From Azospirillum griseum (GTDB lineage: Bacteria; Pseudomonadota; Alphaproteobacteria; Azospirillales; Azospirillaceae), in assembly GCF_003966125.1 (NCBI RefSeq), contig NZ_RXMA01000010.1, forward strand, positions 124,001 through 188,000: a stretch of 64,000 bases of DNA. Reading direction: 5' to 3'. A program made the translations under genes and the position numbers. The notes beneath the pieces are model-generated. The model was not told where the DNA came from. It did no database searches and worked only from the letters and a program-made list of their open reading frames with translations. Shown piece after piece: positions 44,622 to 56,542 of this stretch (within the stretch, counting starts at the first letter, position 1; every line of letters starts with the position of its first letter).

Positions 44622-44885
44622 ATGGCCGAGGTTGTCATCTACACCACCCCCTTTTGCCCCTACTGCTCGCGCGCCAAGCGGTTGCTGCAGAGCAAGGGCG
44701 TGACCTATCAGGAAATCGACCTGTACGAGCAACCGAACCGCCGCGACGAGATGGTGAACCGCGCCGGGGGCCGCACCACCGTGCCGCAGATCTTCATCGA
44801 TGGCCAAGCCTATGGCGGCAGCGACGACATCCACGATCTGGACCGCCAGGGCAAGCTGGACGGTCTGCTGGGGGTGGCGGCGTGA
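44622..44885 (+). CDS. grxC: Glutaredoxin 3
   Basis: An 87-residue dithiol glutaredoxin that uses glutathione to reduce disulfides. The active site is TTPFCPYC (C12, C15), the glutathione-binding Thr-Val-Pro is GRTTVPQIFIDGQ, and GGSDDIHDLD follows. AGGAG at 44611-44615 gives a good start. Its stop overlaps the next gene (GTGA at 44882-44885), so it is co-translated with the nitrilase-family amidase, a recurring alphaproteobacterial pair. Confidence 0.95.
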   Translation: MAEVVIYTTPFCPYCSRAKRLLQSKGVTYQEIDLYEQPNRRDEMVNRAGGRTTVPQIFIDGQAYGGSDDIHDLDRQGKLDGLLGVAA

Positions 44886-45718
44886 GCGCGGTGGTCAAGG
44901 CGGCCTGCGTCCAGGTCAGCGCGGGAACCGAACTGCAACCGAACCTGGACGTGGCGGGCGATCTGGTCCGCCGGGCGCGCGACGCCGGGGCGGAGTTCAT
45001 CACCCTGCCGGAGAATGTCGGCTGGATCGTCCAGGGCCGGGCCAAGACGATGGCGCGGGTGAAGACCGAGGCGGAACACCCCGGCATCCCCTTCTTCGCC
45101 GATCTGGCGCGGGAAACCGGGGCGTGGATTCTGGCGGGCACGCTGGGTGTGTTGCAGGACGACCAGCGGGTCGCCAACCGCAGCTATCTGTTCAACCCGC
45201 AAGGGCAGGCCGTCAGCCATTACGACAAGATCCACATGTTCGACGTGGATTTGAAGGACGGCGAGAGCTACCGCGAATCGGCGACCTTCCGGCCGGGCGA
45301 ACGCGCGGTCGTCGCCGCCACGCCCTGGGGCGGGGTGGGGATGACGATTTGCTACGACGTGCGCTTTCCTTACCTGCATCGGGCGTTGGCGAAGGCGGGG
45401 GCGTCGATCATCACCGCCCCGGCGGCCTTCACGGTCCCGACCGGGCGGGCGCACTGGCACACGCTGTTGCGGGCGCGCGCCATCGAAACCGGCTGTTTCG
45501 TGGTGGCTCCGGCCCAGACCGGCACGCACGACGAGGGGCGGCAGACCTACGGCCATTCCCTGATCATCGCGCCGTGGGGCGAGGTGCTGGCCGACGCGGG
45601 CGAGGGGGTGGGCGTCATCACCGCCGATCTCGACATGGCGCGGGTGGAGGAAGCCCGCCGCATGGTTCCGGCCTTGAACCACGACCGCGACTTCGTGGTG
45701 GTGCGGGACGGTTTCTGA
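44882..45718 (+). CDS. Nitrilase-family carbon-nitrogen hydrolase (Nit-type amidase)
   Basis: A 278-residue amidase from GTG 44882. The catalytic triad is complete: E44 in ITLPENVGW, K116 in SHYDKIHMFDVD, and C157 in GMTICYDVRFP. The sequence fits the Nit1/Nit2-like branch, which hydrolyses deaminated glutathione in characterised members. Coupling to grxC supports a glutathione-repair role. Alternative amide substrates cannot be excluded. Confidence 0.88.
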   Translation: MSAVVKAACVQVSAGTELQPNLDVAGDLVRRARDAGAEFITLPENVGWIVQGRAKTMARVKTEAEHPGIPFFADLARETGAWILAGTLGVLQDDQRVANRSYLFNPQGQAVSHYDKIHMFDVDLKDGESYRESATFRPGERAVVAATPWGGVGMTICYDVRFPYLHRALAKAGASIITAPAAFTVPTGRAHWHTLLRARAIETGCFVVAPAQTGTHDEGRQTYGHSLIIAPWGEVLADAGEGVGVITADLDMARVEEARRMVPALNHDRDFVVVRDGF

Positions 45719-45830
45719 TTGGGCGGTTTTCGAATGCGGCCGGGCCGGTTGGGGGATGTCCCGACGGGTCCGGCCTGCGGATGGGGCGGGTGGACCGGCA
45801 ACGACGTCCGAAAAGAGGCCCGAAAAGGTT

Positions 45831-45862
45831 CGAGGCTCCAAGGGGGTGCCCTTGGAGCCTCG
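45831..45862 (-). terminator. Terminator-like hairpin at the end of the tRNA cluster
   Basis: CGAGGCTCCAAGGG and CCCTTGGAGCCTCG form perfect 14-bp arms around GGTG. On the minus strand it is followed by AACCTTTTCGGG. Confidence 0.65.
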
Positions 45863-45866
45863 TGCA

Positions 45867-45941
45867 TGGTGGTCCCGACTGGGATTGAACCAGTGACCCC
45901 TACGATGTCAACGTAGTGCTCTCCCGCTGAGCTACGAGACC
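45867..45941 (-). tRNA. tRNA-Val (GAC), copy 1
   Basis: The 75-nt gene has acceptor arms GGTCTCG and CGGGACC, D-arm GTAGCTCAGCGGGAGAGC, anticodon loop TTGACAT (anticodon GAC), T-loop GGTTCAATCC, discriminator A and an encoded CCA. It is nearly identical to the copy at 46087 except in the acceptor stem and one T-loop base. Confidence 0.96.
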
Positions 45942-45945
45942 ATGG

Positions 45946-46022
<77 letters not shown>

Positions 46023-46086
46023 GCAATGGGAGACGATCCGTCTCCGAACTCTCAAAGCCATCCGACGGAGCGGTTGACCTTGTGGA

Positions 46087-46161
46087 TGGTGGGCACGACT
46101 GGGATCGAACCAGTGACCCCTACGATGTCAACGTAGTGCTCTCCCGCTGAGCTACGCGCCC
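46087..46161 (-). tRNA. tRNA-Val (GAC), copy 2
   Basis: The 75-nt gene has acceptor arms GGGCGCG and CGTGCCC (one G-U pair), anticodon GAC, T-loop GGTTCGATCC, discriminator A and encoded CCA. It is first in the minus-strand order Val-Asp-Val. Confidence 0.96.
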
Positions 46162-46358
46162 ATCCGATACGCTGTTGCGGTGCGTGGCGGTTGCCAGCGC
46201 CCCGTTCGGCGTGGGCGGGTTTCTACCCGCATCCGCTGGGCGTGGCAAGCCTTTTGTTGGGGGCTTTGGCGCGTCGGGAGATTTTTTCCATGGAAGGGCG
46301 GCGGCGATGGGGCGGGATCGTGACAGGGCGCGCCGCCTCCATTACATCAGAACCCATT

Positions 46359-47273
46359 ATGAACGCAGAGAACGCCACCGCCGCCGGACCGGTCCCGGCC
46401 TATGAGATTCTGGCCCCGGAGCGCCAGAGTCACCCGCTCGTGCTGGCCTCGCCCCACAGCGGCAACCACTACCCCGACGATTTCCTCGCCGCCGCCCGGC
46501 TCGACGCCCGCGCGCTGCGCAAGTCGGAGGATTGCTTCGTCGACGAGATTTTTGCCTTTGCCCCGGCGCTGGGGGTGCCGCTGCTGCGCGCCCTGTTCCC
46601 GCGCGCCTATCTGGACGCCAACCGCGAGGCCTATGAACTCGACGCCGACATGTTCATCGATCCGCTGCCCGCCTACGTCAACACGCGCTCTCCGCGCGTG
46701 GCCGCCGGGTTGGGGACCATCGCGCGGGTGGTGGCGAACGGCGAGGACATCTACAAGCGCCGCCTGCGCTTTGCCGAGGCCCAGGCCCGGATCAACGCCT
46801 GCCACGCCCCCTACCACGACGCGTTGCGCCGTCTGGTGGACGACACCCGTGCCGCCTTCGGCCACGCCCTGCTGATCGATTGCCATTCGATGCCGTCGCC
46901 GGTCGCTGTGTCGGGGACCGCGCCGGGGGGCGAGCGGGCGGCTGAGCGGGGGCGCAACCGGCCCGACATCGTGCTGGGCGATTGCTACGGCAACGCCTGC
47001 GCCCCGGCGGTGATCGACGCCGCCGACGCCTTCCTGACCGGGCTGGGCTATCGGGTGAACCGCAACAACCCCTACGCCGGCGGCTACACCACCCGCCATT
47101 ACGGGCGTCCGCGCCAGGGCATCCACGCCCTGCAAATCGAAATCGCCCGCGATCTCTACATGGACGAAACCGCCCTGACCCGTCTGCCCTTCCTGGATGT
47201 GCTGGCCCGCCACATGGGTGAACTGGTGCAGACGCTGGGGGCCTTGCCCGGCGACCGGCTGGAACCGCGCTGA
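46359..47273 (+). CDS. N-formylglutamate amidohydrolase family protein
   Basis: A 304-residue metalloamidase of the HutG-type N-formylglutamate deformylase family. Conserved blocks are LVLASPHSGNHYPDDFL (His), LFPRAYLDANREAYELDADM, ALLIDCHSMPSPV (Asp-His), NRNNPYAGGYTTRHYG and IHALQIEIARDLYMDE. ATG 46359 is chosen since the conserved domain begins soon after; upstream frame extends without other evidence. No hut genes are near, so the substrate could be N-formylglutamate or another formyl amino acid. Confidence 0.85.
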   Translation: MNAENATAAGPVPAYEILAPERQSHPLVLASPHSGNHYPDDFLAAARLDARALRKSEDCFVDEIFAFAPALGVPLLRALFPRAYLDANREAYELDADMFIDPLPAYVNTRSPRVAAGLGTIARVVANGEDIYKRRLRFAEAQARINACHAPYHDALRRLVDDTRAAFGHALLIDCHSMPSPVAVSGTAPGGERAAERGRNRPDIVLGDCYGNACAPAVIDAADAFLTGLGYRVNRNNPYAGGYTTRHYGRPRQGIHALQIEIARDLYMDETALTRLPFLDVLARHMGELVQTLGALPGDRLEPR

Positions 47274-47403
47274 CGGACGGTTTTTTGCTGCGCCGCAGCG
47301 TGAAAATCCCGTCGCCAAGCGGGAAGGGGCGTGCCAGATTTGTCGGCCGACCGCCGCGCGCCTGTGGCGGGCGTCTTCCTCTTAGCAACCGCGCACCGGA
47401 TCC

Positions 47404-48381
47404 ATGACGAACCACGCCGCAGCCCCGATCCTCGTCGCCGACATCGGCGGCACCAACGCCCGTTTCGGCCTGATCGACGGGCGCGACATCCGCGAGGTGC
47501 GGATTTTGCGCTGCGCGGATCATCCGTCGCTGGAGGACGCCGCCCGCACCTATCTGGCGGCGGTGGGGTTGGCGGAGGTCGGCGCGCCGGGCCGCCCGCG
47601 CCGGGGGGCCTTCGCGGTGGCCGGGCCGGTCACGTCCGATCATGTCGCGATGACCAATCTGGTCTGGGAATTCTCCATCAGCCGCGTGCGCGACGGGCTG
47701 GGGCTGGACGGTCTGGCCGTCATCAATGATTTCACCGCCGTGGCGCTGTCGGTCCCGCGTCTGGCCCGCACCGACCGCCGCGCCGTCGGCGGGGGGGAGG
47801 TCAAGCCTGGGGGCGTCGTCGCCGTTCTCGGGCCGGGCAGCGGGCTGGGCGTCTCGGGGCTGGTCGCGGGCGCGGACGGGCGCTGGTCGGCGCTGGCCGG
47901 GGAGGGCGGTCACGTCACCATGGCCGCAACCGATCCGCGCGAAGCCGCCGTGCTGGAGGTGCTGCGCGGGCGCTTTGGCCACGCGTCGGCGGAACGCGTG
48001 CTGTCGGGGCCGGGGTTGGTCAATCTGCACAGCGCGCTCAGCGAACTGGATGGCGGCGCGGCGGCGTTGACCCCGGCGGCGATCACCGAGTCGGCGCTGG
48101 CGGGCGAAGATCCGCTTTGTGTGGAAGCGGTGGCGATGTTCTGCGGCATGCTCGGCACGGTGGCGGGCAATCTGGCGCTGACGTTGGGCGCGCGCGGCGG
48201 CGTGTACATCGCCGGTGGCATCGTGCCCCGGTTGGGGGCGCTGTTCGACCGCTCCAGCTTCCGCGACCGTTTCCTCGACAAGGGGCGGATGCGGGCGTTT
48301 CTCGATCCGATTCCGACCTTTGTCATCACGCACGAGCTGCCCGCCTTCCTTGGGCTGGCCGAGGCGGCGGACGCGGTCTGA
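47404..48381 (+). CDS. glk: Glucokinase
   Basis: ATP-dependent glucose 6-phosphorylation, 325 residues of the Glk family. The phosphate-binding signature is ILVADIGGTNARFGLIDG (residues 8-25). NDFTAVALSVPRL, VAVLGPGSGLGVSGL and GEGGHVTMAATDPREA are typical. A strand IAGGIVPRLG closes the second lobe. It lies upstream of ppdK on the same strand, joining glucose entry and pyruvate-PEP conversion in one neighbourhood. Confidence 0.93.
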   Translation: MTNHAAAPILVADIGGTNARFGLIDGRDIREVRILRCADHPSLEDAARTYLAAVGLAEVGAPGRPRRGAFAVAGPVTSDHVAMTNLVWEFSISRVRDGLGLDGLAVINDFTAVALSVPRLARTDRRAVGGGEVKPGGVVAVLGPGSGLGVSGLVAGADGRWSALAGEGGHVTMAATDPREAAVLEVLRGRFGHASAERVLSGPGLVNLHSALSELDGGAAALTPAAITESALAGEDPLCVEAVAMFCGMLGTVAGNLALTLGARGGVYIAGGIVPRLGALFDRSSFRDRFLDKGRMRAFLDPIPTFVITHELPAFLGLAEAADAV

Positions 48382-48612
48382 TCGTTTTTTCCACCGGATG
48401 GACGCCGTTTTGGCCGTCCGTTCGCGGCAGACACCCTACGCATGGGGGATGGGGGGTGGCGGGGAATGGTGCGCCGCCGCGCTTGTATCCCCACGCCCGG
48501 AACGCTAGAAGGTCGCTCCAGCGGGTTGCCGGTCAAAGGTCTTGACCACGCGGCGGCGATGACCACGCGGGACCGGCTCCGAGTGACCATTGGGCGAGCG
48601 AGGATGTTTGCT

Positions 48613-51303
<2,691 letters not shown>

Positions 51304-51329
51304 TCGCGAATCGGCTGGTGACACAGCGC

Positions 51330-51368
51330 GGGGCTGGAAGGGAGACCTTCCGGCCCCGTTGCCGTTTT
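51330..51368 (+). terminator. Probable terminator after ppdK
   Basis: GGGGC-TGGAAGG, loop GAGA, CCTTCC-GGCCCC followed by GTTGCCGTTTT. The T-run is displaced. Confidence 0.5.
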
Positions 51369-51480
51369 CCCCACTGCGCCCAACCCCAATGGGAGTCCAC
51401 CCACTGTTGCCAATCCGAAATTTGCCCATTCTGTCGGGTATGGAAAAACGCGCGCGGGTGCGCAGGGCAAGAGGTGGGTG

Positions 51481-52566
51481 ATGGCCGACGCGTTGGATGA
51501 TCCGGCCCGGATGGCGTTTCTGATCGACGGGTTGCAACAGTTGCTGAACGAAAGCGCCGCCTCCACCGGGGCGGCGGAGGTTGGGCGGGCCGCAACGGTG
51601 GCGGTGGTGTCGGTTCAGCAGGACGGGTGGAGTTGGAGCGTCGGGTTGACTCGCCGGGGGATGGCGGACGCCCGCCCTGCGCCGGACGCGCGCGGGTTGG
51701 TTTACAGCCTGACCAAGAGCCTGATGGCGGCGGCGGTGCTGCGGCTGGCGGCGCGGGGCATGGTCGATCCCGACGGCCCGGCGGCCTTCTGGCTGCCGGA
51801 GCTGGCTGACCGCGATGAGGCGGTGACGGTGGCGAACCTGCTGGAACACCGCGCCGGGCTGCCGGATTATGGCGGGCGGGCGGATTATCACCAAGCGGTT
51901 GCGGCGGGCGATCCATCGTGGAGCGAAGAGGAGTTTCTGGCCCGCTGTGGCCTGTCCGGGCCGCCGGTCGGGAGTTTCGCCTATTCCAACATCGGCTATC
52001 TGCTGGTCCGCCGCCTGCTGGTGCGGGCCAGCGGTCTGCCCTTTGCCCTGGCGCTGCGGGAGGAGGTGTTCGCACCGCTGGGCCTGACTTCCGCCAACGT
52101 GCCGGTGGACCGCGCGGATTTGGCCGGGCTGTTGTTCGGGAGCAGCCCGTTGTACGGCGGGGCGGCGGTGGCCGACCGCTATCATCCCGGTTGGGTCGCG
52201 CACGGTGTGGCGGCGATGACGGCGCGGGACGCCGCCCGCTTCGTCCATGGGCTGTCCGATCCCGCTTACCTGCCCGCCGCGCTGGCGCAACGGATGCGCT
52301 GCGGCGCGCCGGTCAACGCCCCGATGGGCGGGCGGCCCTGGGTTGAGCCGGGGTATGGCCTGGGGCTGATGGTGGAACGGGATCCGGCGCGCGGTGGGTT
52401 CTGGGGCCACACCGGCGGCGGTCCCGGCCTGACCGTGGCGGCCTATCACTGTCCGGGTGGTGGTGCTCCCGAAGCCGGGCCGCTGTCGGTTGCGGTTTTC
52501 ACCGACAGCGAGGATCCGGCGCTCGCCGAATGGATGGCGGTGGAGGCTGTGCAGAGCCTGCGGTGA
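51481..52566 (+). CDS. Serine hydrolase of the beta-lactamase/esterase family
   Basis: A 361-residue class C beta-lactamase-like hydrolase. The nucleophile motif is S76-L-T-K79 in YSLTKSLMAAAVL, the second motif is Y168-S169-N170 in FAYSNIGYLL, and the third is HTGG in FWGHTGGGPG. No signal peptide is seen, so a cytoplasmic esterase or peptidase is more likely than a periplasmic beta-lactamase. ATG 51481 follows a GTG one codon earlier. The substrate is unknown. Confidence 0.85.
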   Translation: MADALDDPARMAFLIDGLQQLLNESAASTGAAEVGRAATVAVVSVQQDGWSWSVGLTRRGMADARPAPDARGLVYSLTKSLMAAAVLRLAARGMVDPDGPAAFWLPELADRDEAVTVANLLEHRAGLPDYGGRADYHQAVAAGDPSWSEEEFLARCGLSGPPVGSFAYSNIGYLLVRRLLVRASGLPFALALREEVFAPLGLTSANVPVDRADLAGLLFGSSPLYGGAAVADRYHPGWVAHGVAAMTARDAARFVHGLSDPAYLPAALAQRMRCGAPVNAPMGGRPWVEPGYGLGLMVERDPARGGFWGHTGGGPGLTVAAYHCPGGGAPEAGPLSVAVFTDSEDPALAEWMAVEAVQSLR

Positions 52567-52655
52567 TGGCCTGCGGTGATGCCGGGTTGTGTTTTTCCTC
52601 CCCTTGAGTCGCGGTCTGGCCGCACCATGTGCAGGTCATATGGGACAGTCCTGCC

Positions 52656-52668
52656 CTATAGGGTATAG
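52656..52668. promoter_or_regulatory. Small inverted repeat upstream of acyl-CoA ligase gene
   Basis: CTATA-GGG-TATAG is a perfect 5-bp repeat flanked by TCCT and AGGA. It lies about 65 bp before the start codon, where a promoter is expected. Confidence 0.3.
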
Positions 52669-52728
52669 GATTGCCCCAACGGACGCCGCAGAGCGCCCGC
52701 ACAAGACACGTCAATGGGGAGAAAACGC

Positions 52729-54450
52729 ATGGGCGACACGGCCAACCCTGCAACCGCTTTTCCGTGGCTGGCCTCCTACCCGGCGGGGGTGGATTGGGGG
52801 ATGCCGATCCCGGCGCTGCCGCTGACCCGCCTGATCGACGACGCCGTGGCCCGCCACGCCGACCGCAATTGCCTGAACTTCCTGGGCAAGATCTACAGCT
52901 ACCGCAAGGTGGGCGAGTTGGTCGACAAGGCCGCGCGCGGCTTCCAGGCGGCGGGCGTGACCAAGGGCACGCGGGTCGGGCTGTTCCTGCCCAACACGCC
53001 CTATTCGGTCATCTGCTTCTTCGGGATTCTGAAGGCCGGGGGCGTGGTGGTGAATTTCAACCCGCTCTACGCCGACCGGGAGCTGGTGCACCAGATCACC
53101 GACAGCGGCGTCAGCCTGATGGTGACGCTGGATCTGAAGCTGCTGCACGACAAGATGGCGCGGATGCTGACGCAAACGCCGCTGAAGCGTCTGGTCATTT
53201 GCAAGATGGCGGAGATCCTGCCCTTCCCGAAAAACTGGCTGTTCCCCATCGCCAAGCGGGCGGAGATCGCGGCGATCCCCAAGGACGACCAGCATCTGCC
53301 CTTCGCCACGCTGATCGACAACGACGGACGCCCGGCCCCGGTGTCGGTGGACGCGGTGGAGGATGTGGCGGTGCTGCAATACACCGGCGGGACCACCGGC
53401 GTGCCCAAGGGGGCGATGCTGACCCACGCCAACCTGTACGCCAACGTCGTGCAATGCGCGGTGTGGTATCAGGCCCGGGTGTGCCGTCCCACCGATACCG
53501 GCGGACCGGACAAGCTGCTGGGCGTGCTGCCGCTGTTCCACGTCTTCGCCATGACCACGGTGATGAATTTCGGCCTGCACACCGGGGCGGAAATCGTCCT
53601 GCTGCCGCGTTTCGATCTGGATCAGGTGATGGAGACGCTGGCCAAGGAGCGGATCACCCTGTTCCCCGCCGTGCCGACCATCTACACCGCGATCAATCAC
53701 CACAAGCGGCTGTCGGAGTTCGATCTGTCCTCCATCCGTTTCTGCATGTCCGGCGGCGCGCCGCTGCCGCTGGAGGTGAAGGAGGCGTTCGAGCGGACGA
53801 CGGGCTGCACCTTGGTGGAGGGGTATGGCCTGTCGGAATCCTCGCCGGTCGCCACCGTCAACCCGGCGGTGCTGCACCCGACCAAAAAGGGATCCATCGG
53901 CCTGCCGCTGCCCGGCACGGTGATCGAGATCGTCAGCCTGGACGAACCGCGCCGCGTCCTGCCCCCCGGTGAAAAGGGCGAGGTCTGCATCCGTGGCCCG
54001 CAGGTGATGAAGGGCTATTGGAACAAGCCGAAGGAAACGGCGGAGACTCTGGTCGATGGGCGGCTGCACACCGGCGATGTCGGCGTGATGGACGCGGACG
54101 GCTTCACCACCATCGTCGACCGCATCAAGGACATGATCCTGTGCAGCGGCTTCAACGTGTATCCCCGCAACGTGGAGGAGGCGATCTATCTGCACCCCGC
54201 CGTCGCCGAATGCGTGGTGGCCGGGGTGCCGGACGAGTATCGCGGCCAGACGGTGAAGGCCTATGTCCGCGTTGACGACGGCCACAGCCTGACCGCCGAC
54301 GAGCTGATCGCCTTCCTTCAGGACAAGCTGTCGCCGATCGAAATGCCCAAGCTGGTTGAATTCCGCAGCGAATTGCCGAAAACCATGATCGGCAAACTCT
54401 CGCGCAAGGCCCTGCTGGACGAGGAGGAGCGCAAGCGCGCTCAGGGGTGA
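52729..54450 (+). CDS. Long-chain fatty acid--CoA ligase
   Basis: AMP-forming acyl-CoA synthetase of 573 residues. The P-loop-like motif is YTGGTTGVPKGAML, the next is GYGLSESSPVATVN, then DGFTTIVDRIKDMILCSGFN with the hinge, and the catalytic Lys region KTMIGKLSRKALL. ATG 52729 is preceded by GGGGAGA with 6-nt spacing, making it preferable to the ATG at 52714, whose codons form that site. The length and signatures fit FadD-type enzymes. Acyl chain preference is not predicted. Confidence 0.92.
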   Translation: MGDTANPATAFPWLASYPAGVDWGMPIPALPLTRLIDDAVARHADRNCLNFLGKIYSYRKVGELVDKAARGFQAAGVTKGTRVGLFLPNTPYSVICFFGILKAGGVVVNFNPLYADRELVHQITDSGVSLMVTLDLKLLHDKMARMLTQTPLKRLVICKMAEILPFPKNWLFPIAKRAEIAAIPKDDQHLPFATLIDNDGRPAPVSVDAVEDVAVLQYTGGTTGVPKGAMLTHANLYANVVQCAVWYQARVCRPTDTGGPDKLLGVLPLFHVFAMTTVMNFGLHTGAEIVLLPRFDLDQVMETLAKERITLFPAVPTIYTAINHHKRLSEFDLSSIRFCMSGGAPLPLEVKEAFERTTGCTLVEGYGLSESSPVATVNPAVLHPTKKGSIGLPLPGTVIEIVSLDEPRRVLPPGEKGEVCIRGPQVMKGYWNKPKETAETLVDGRLHTGDVGVMDADGFTTIVDRIKDMILCSGFNVYPRNVEEAIYLHPAVAECVVAGVPDEYRGQTVKAYVRVDDGHSLTADELIAFLQDKLSPIEMPKLVEFRSELPKTMIGKLSRKALLDEEERKRAQG

Positions 54451-54510
54451 TGGTGTGGGCGTGACGGTGTGGGCCTTGCGGGGGCGCTGAGAACCACAGT
54501 GGGGGCGGGG

Positions 54511-54825
54511 ATGACCAAGGGGACGGCGGACGGGATGGTGGACGGCGCGCGCAGGGCGGTGCTGGCCCGGATCGGCGGGACGGTTCAGGGCGTGTGGTAT
54601 CGCGGTTGGACGGTGGAGACCGCCCAAAGCCTTGGCCTGTCCGGCTGGGTGCGCAACCGCGCCGACGGCACGGTCGAGGCGCTGTTCGCCGGACCGGTGG
54701 CGGCGGTGGACCATATGCTGGTGGCCTGCCAGGATGGTCCGCCCGCCGCCCGCGTCAGCGGCGTCACCGTGTCGGCGGCGGCGGATCCGGGGGAGGGCGT
54801 GTTCGAACAGCGCCCGACGCTGTGA
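54511..54825 (+). CDS. acyP: Acylphosphatase
   Basis: A 104-residue enzyme hydrolysing acyl-phosphates. The signature is GTVQGVWYRGWTVETAQSLG with the phosphate-binding Arg, then LSGWVRNRADGTVEALFAG with the catalytic Asn. ATG 54511 is taken; ATG 54535 (MVDGARRAV) would also fit the compact family length of about 90. It lies 60 bp after the acyl-CoA ligase gene. Confidence 0.88.
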   Translation: MTKGTADGMVDGARRAVLARIGGTVQGVWYRGWTVETAQSLGLSGWVRNRADGTVEALFAGPVAAVDHMLVACQDGPPAARVSGVTVSAAADPGEGVFEQRPTL

Positions 54826-54941
54826 CCGCGCGCCGTATTAGGACTCCGCTAACCGTGCCGGTCGCAGCATGATGGCGGGGCCGTGCGTCGGGGCGCGCTG
54901 GCTGGGACGCGCCGGTGTGGCGCATGGGGTGGGAGGTGGTC

Positions 54942-55910
54942 GTGATCGGGTCGGACATTGGCAATTTGAAGTCCATGCTGTCCAACGTCTTCACCAAGGC
55001 GGCGGAGGCGAAGGACAAGGCGACCGGCAAGTCCGGCGATTCCGATGCCGGCAAGACGGCCGCCACCCCGCCGAAAAACCCCTCCGACCCCGCCTTTCTG
55101 CTCAGCGCCAACCTGGAGGATCTGACCAAATCGCTGCGCGGGATGGCCGACGGTGCGGGCGAGGCGGCGCAGGCCGGAGTGGCCCAGGCCGACGGTGCGC
55201 TCGGCCAGTTGGATGGGTTGAAGGAGTACAACGACGCCTTCGCCGACCAGCTTGATCAGGTGATGAGCGCGATGGGCGAGGATTTGGGCCGGATGCTCAA
55301 GGCCTTCGGCCTGGACGACGACAAGGTCGACGAGGCGGTGAAGGGCTTCACCGGGCGATTCGACGAGCAGGACCGCAAGGCCGCCTTTGCCGCCATGGAC
55401 AGCGGCGACGCCCAACCCATCGCCGTCGCCAACGCCGAAAGCCACGAGCGCACCGGTGTGTCGGTGGAGGCCGCCAACATCGACCTGACCCTGGAGCAGG
55501 GCGGCAAAACCCTGTCCATCAGTTTTGACCGGACCAAACTGGCGATGGCGCGCACCGCCGACAGTGCCTTTGCTGTCACCGATGGCAAAACAGCGATCTC
55601 GGGCGCGGAACGCTCCACCACCACGCTGAACGCCCAGTCGGAAGGGCTGACGATCAAGGCCGACGGCTTCAGCAAGGACGAGTTGGACAAGATCATGGGC
55701 GCGCTGCAAAAAGGCATGCCGAGCGCGCCCGACGGGCTGACGGGCAGCGCCACCCTGACGCCGAAGACCGCGCCCAAGGACGGCGAGGCGCTGCATCTGT
55801 CGCTGGATTTGCAAGGTGTGCTGACGGCGGCCTTTGGCGAAAAGGGAACCAAGGCGGCGGCGTCGATGGGCAAAGAGATACAGAAGCAGGGGTTCGATGT
55901 GCGGATCTGA
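54942..55910 (+). CDS. Hypothetical protein with helical N-terminus and beta-rich C-terminus
   Basis: A 322-residue protein not recognised. GTG 54942 has GGGAGG at 54931-54936; ATG 54924 is an in-frame alternative. Residues about 1-60 are charged and Lys/Ala-rich (NLKSMLSNVFTKAAEAKDKA), and an acidic helix LDQVMSAMGEDLGRMLKAFG follows. The middle and C-terminal parts look like repeating strands (NIDLTLEQGGKTLSISFDRT, GLTIKADGFSKDELDKIMGA). No signal peptide or membrane helix is seen. It overlaps the next gene by 14 nt, suggesting an operon. Confidence 0.6.
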   Translation: MIGSDIGNLKSMLSNVFTKAAEAKDKATGKSGDSDAGKTAATPPKNPSDPAFLLSANLEDLTKSLRGMADGAGEAAQAGVAQADGALGQLDGLKEYNDAFADQLDQVMSAMGEDLGRMLKAFGLDDDKVDEAVKGFTGRFDEQDRKAAFAAMDSGDAQPIAVANAESHERTGVSVEAANIDLTLEQGGKTLSISFDRTKLAMARTADSAFAVTDGKTAISGAERSTTTLNAQSEGLTIKADGFSKDELDKIMGALQKGMPSAPDGLTGSATLTPKTAPKDGEALHLSLDLQGVLTAAFGEKGTKAAASMGKEIQKQGFDVRI

Positions 55911-56508
55911 TGACCGTGCTTCCCGCGTGGGGCTGTTGCGCCGGGGCGTTGGGGTGTTGGCCACCGTCTTGACCTCCGTTCTGGTCGCCACACCCGCCCT
56001 GTCGTGGGCGGGAATGATGGATCGCACAGAGCCGGGGCACATGCCGCCGGTGGTGCCGGGGCAGGACCTGCCCATCGCGCCGCCGGTGGTGCAATTCCCG
56101 ATGCCACCGCAATGGGTGACGATCCGGTCGAACCAGGAGTGGCGCAAGGTTGGCAAATTTGAAAAGGATCTGAGCAAGGATTGCGCCGCCCGCCGGTTCC
56201 GCGAGCTGTCACCGTTGCGCTTCCGCGCCTATTTCAAGGGGGAGGTGGTTGGCGTGGCCTTTGGCCATGGGCTGAACCTGTACGATCCGCAGAAAAAGGC
56301 CGACCGCAAGCTGATCTACCTGTTCCGCGACGGCGATTCGACCGCCTGCACCATCCAGACCATCACCAACGAGGATGTGCGGGTGATGAACGAGGCCCAG
56401 GCCCCGCAAACCGGCGGCAGTTACAAACCGGTGTCGCCGGGGGGCGGTGCGGACAACACCAACGGTGCCCGCAACACCCAGCCGGGGGGAAATTACAAAC
56501 CCAATTGA
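55897..56508 (+). CDS. Hypothetical exported protein
   Basis: A 203-residue protein overlapping the preceding gene by 14 nt. The N-terminus has a charged start then a hydrophobic segment GVLATVLTSVLVATPALSWA, a plausible signal peptide. The mature part is Pro-rich, contains WRKVGKFEKDLSKDCAARRF and FRAYFKGEVVGVAFGHGLNL, and ends in Gly/Asn repeats with GGSYKP and GGNYKPN. No family is recognised. A secreted partner of the neighbouring hypothetical protein is possible. Confidence 0.6.
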   Translation: MCGSDDRASRVGLLRRGVGVLATVLTSVLVATPALSWAGMMDRTEPGHMPPVVPGQDLPIAPPVVQFPMPPQWVTIRSNQEWRKVGKFEKDLSKDCAARRFRELSPLRFRAYFKGEVVGVAFGHGLNLYDPQKKADRKLIYLFRDGDSTACTIQTITNEDVRVMNEAQAPQTGGSYKPVSPGGGADNTNGARNTQPGGNYKPN

Positions 56509-56542
56509 GGCCCGGTGCCCTGGGCCACGGTCATCCGCCCGG

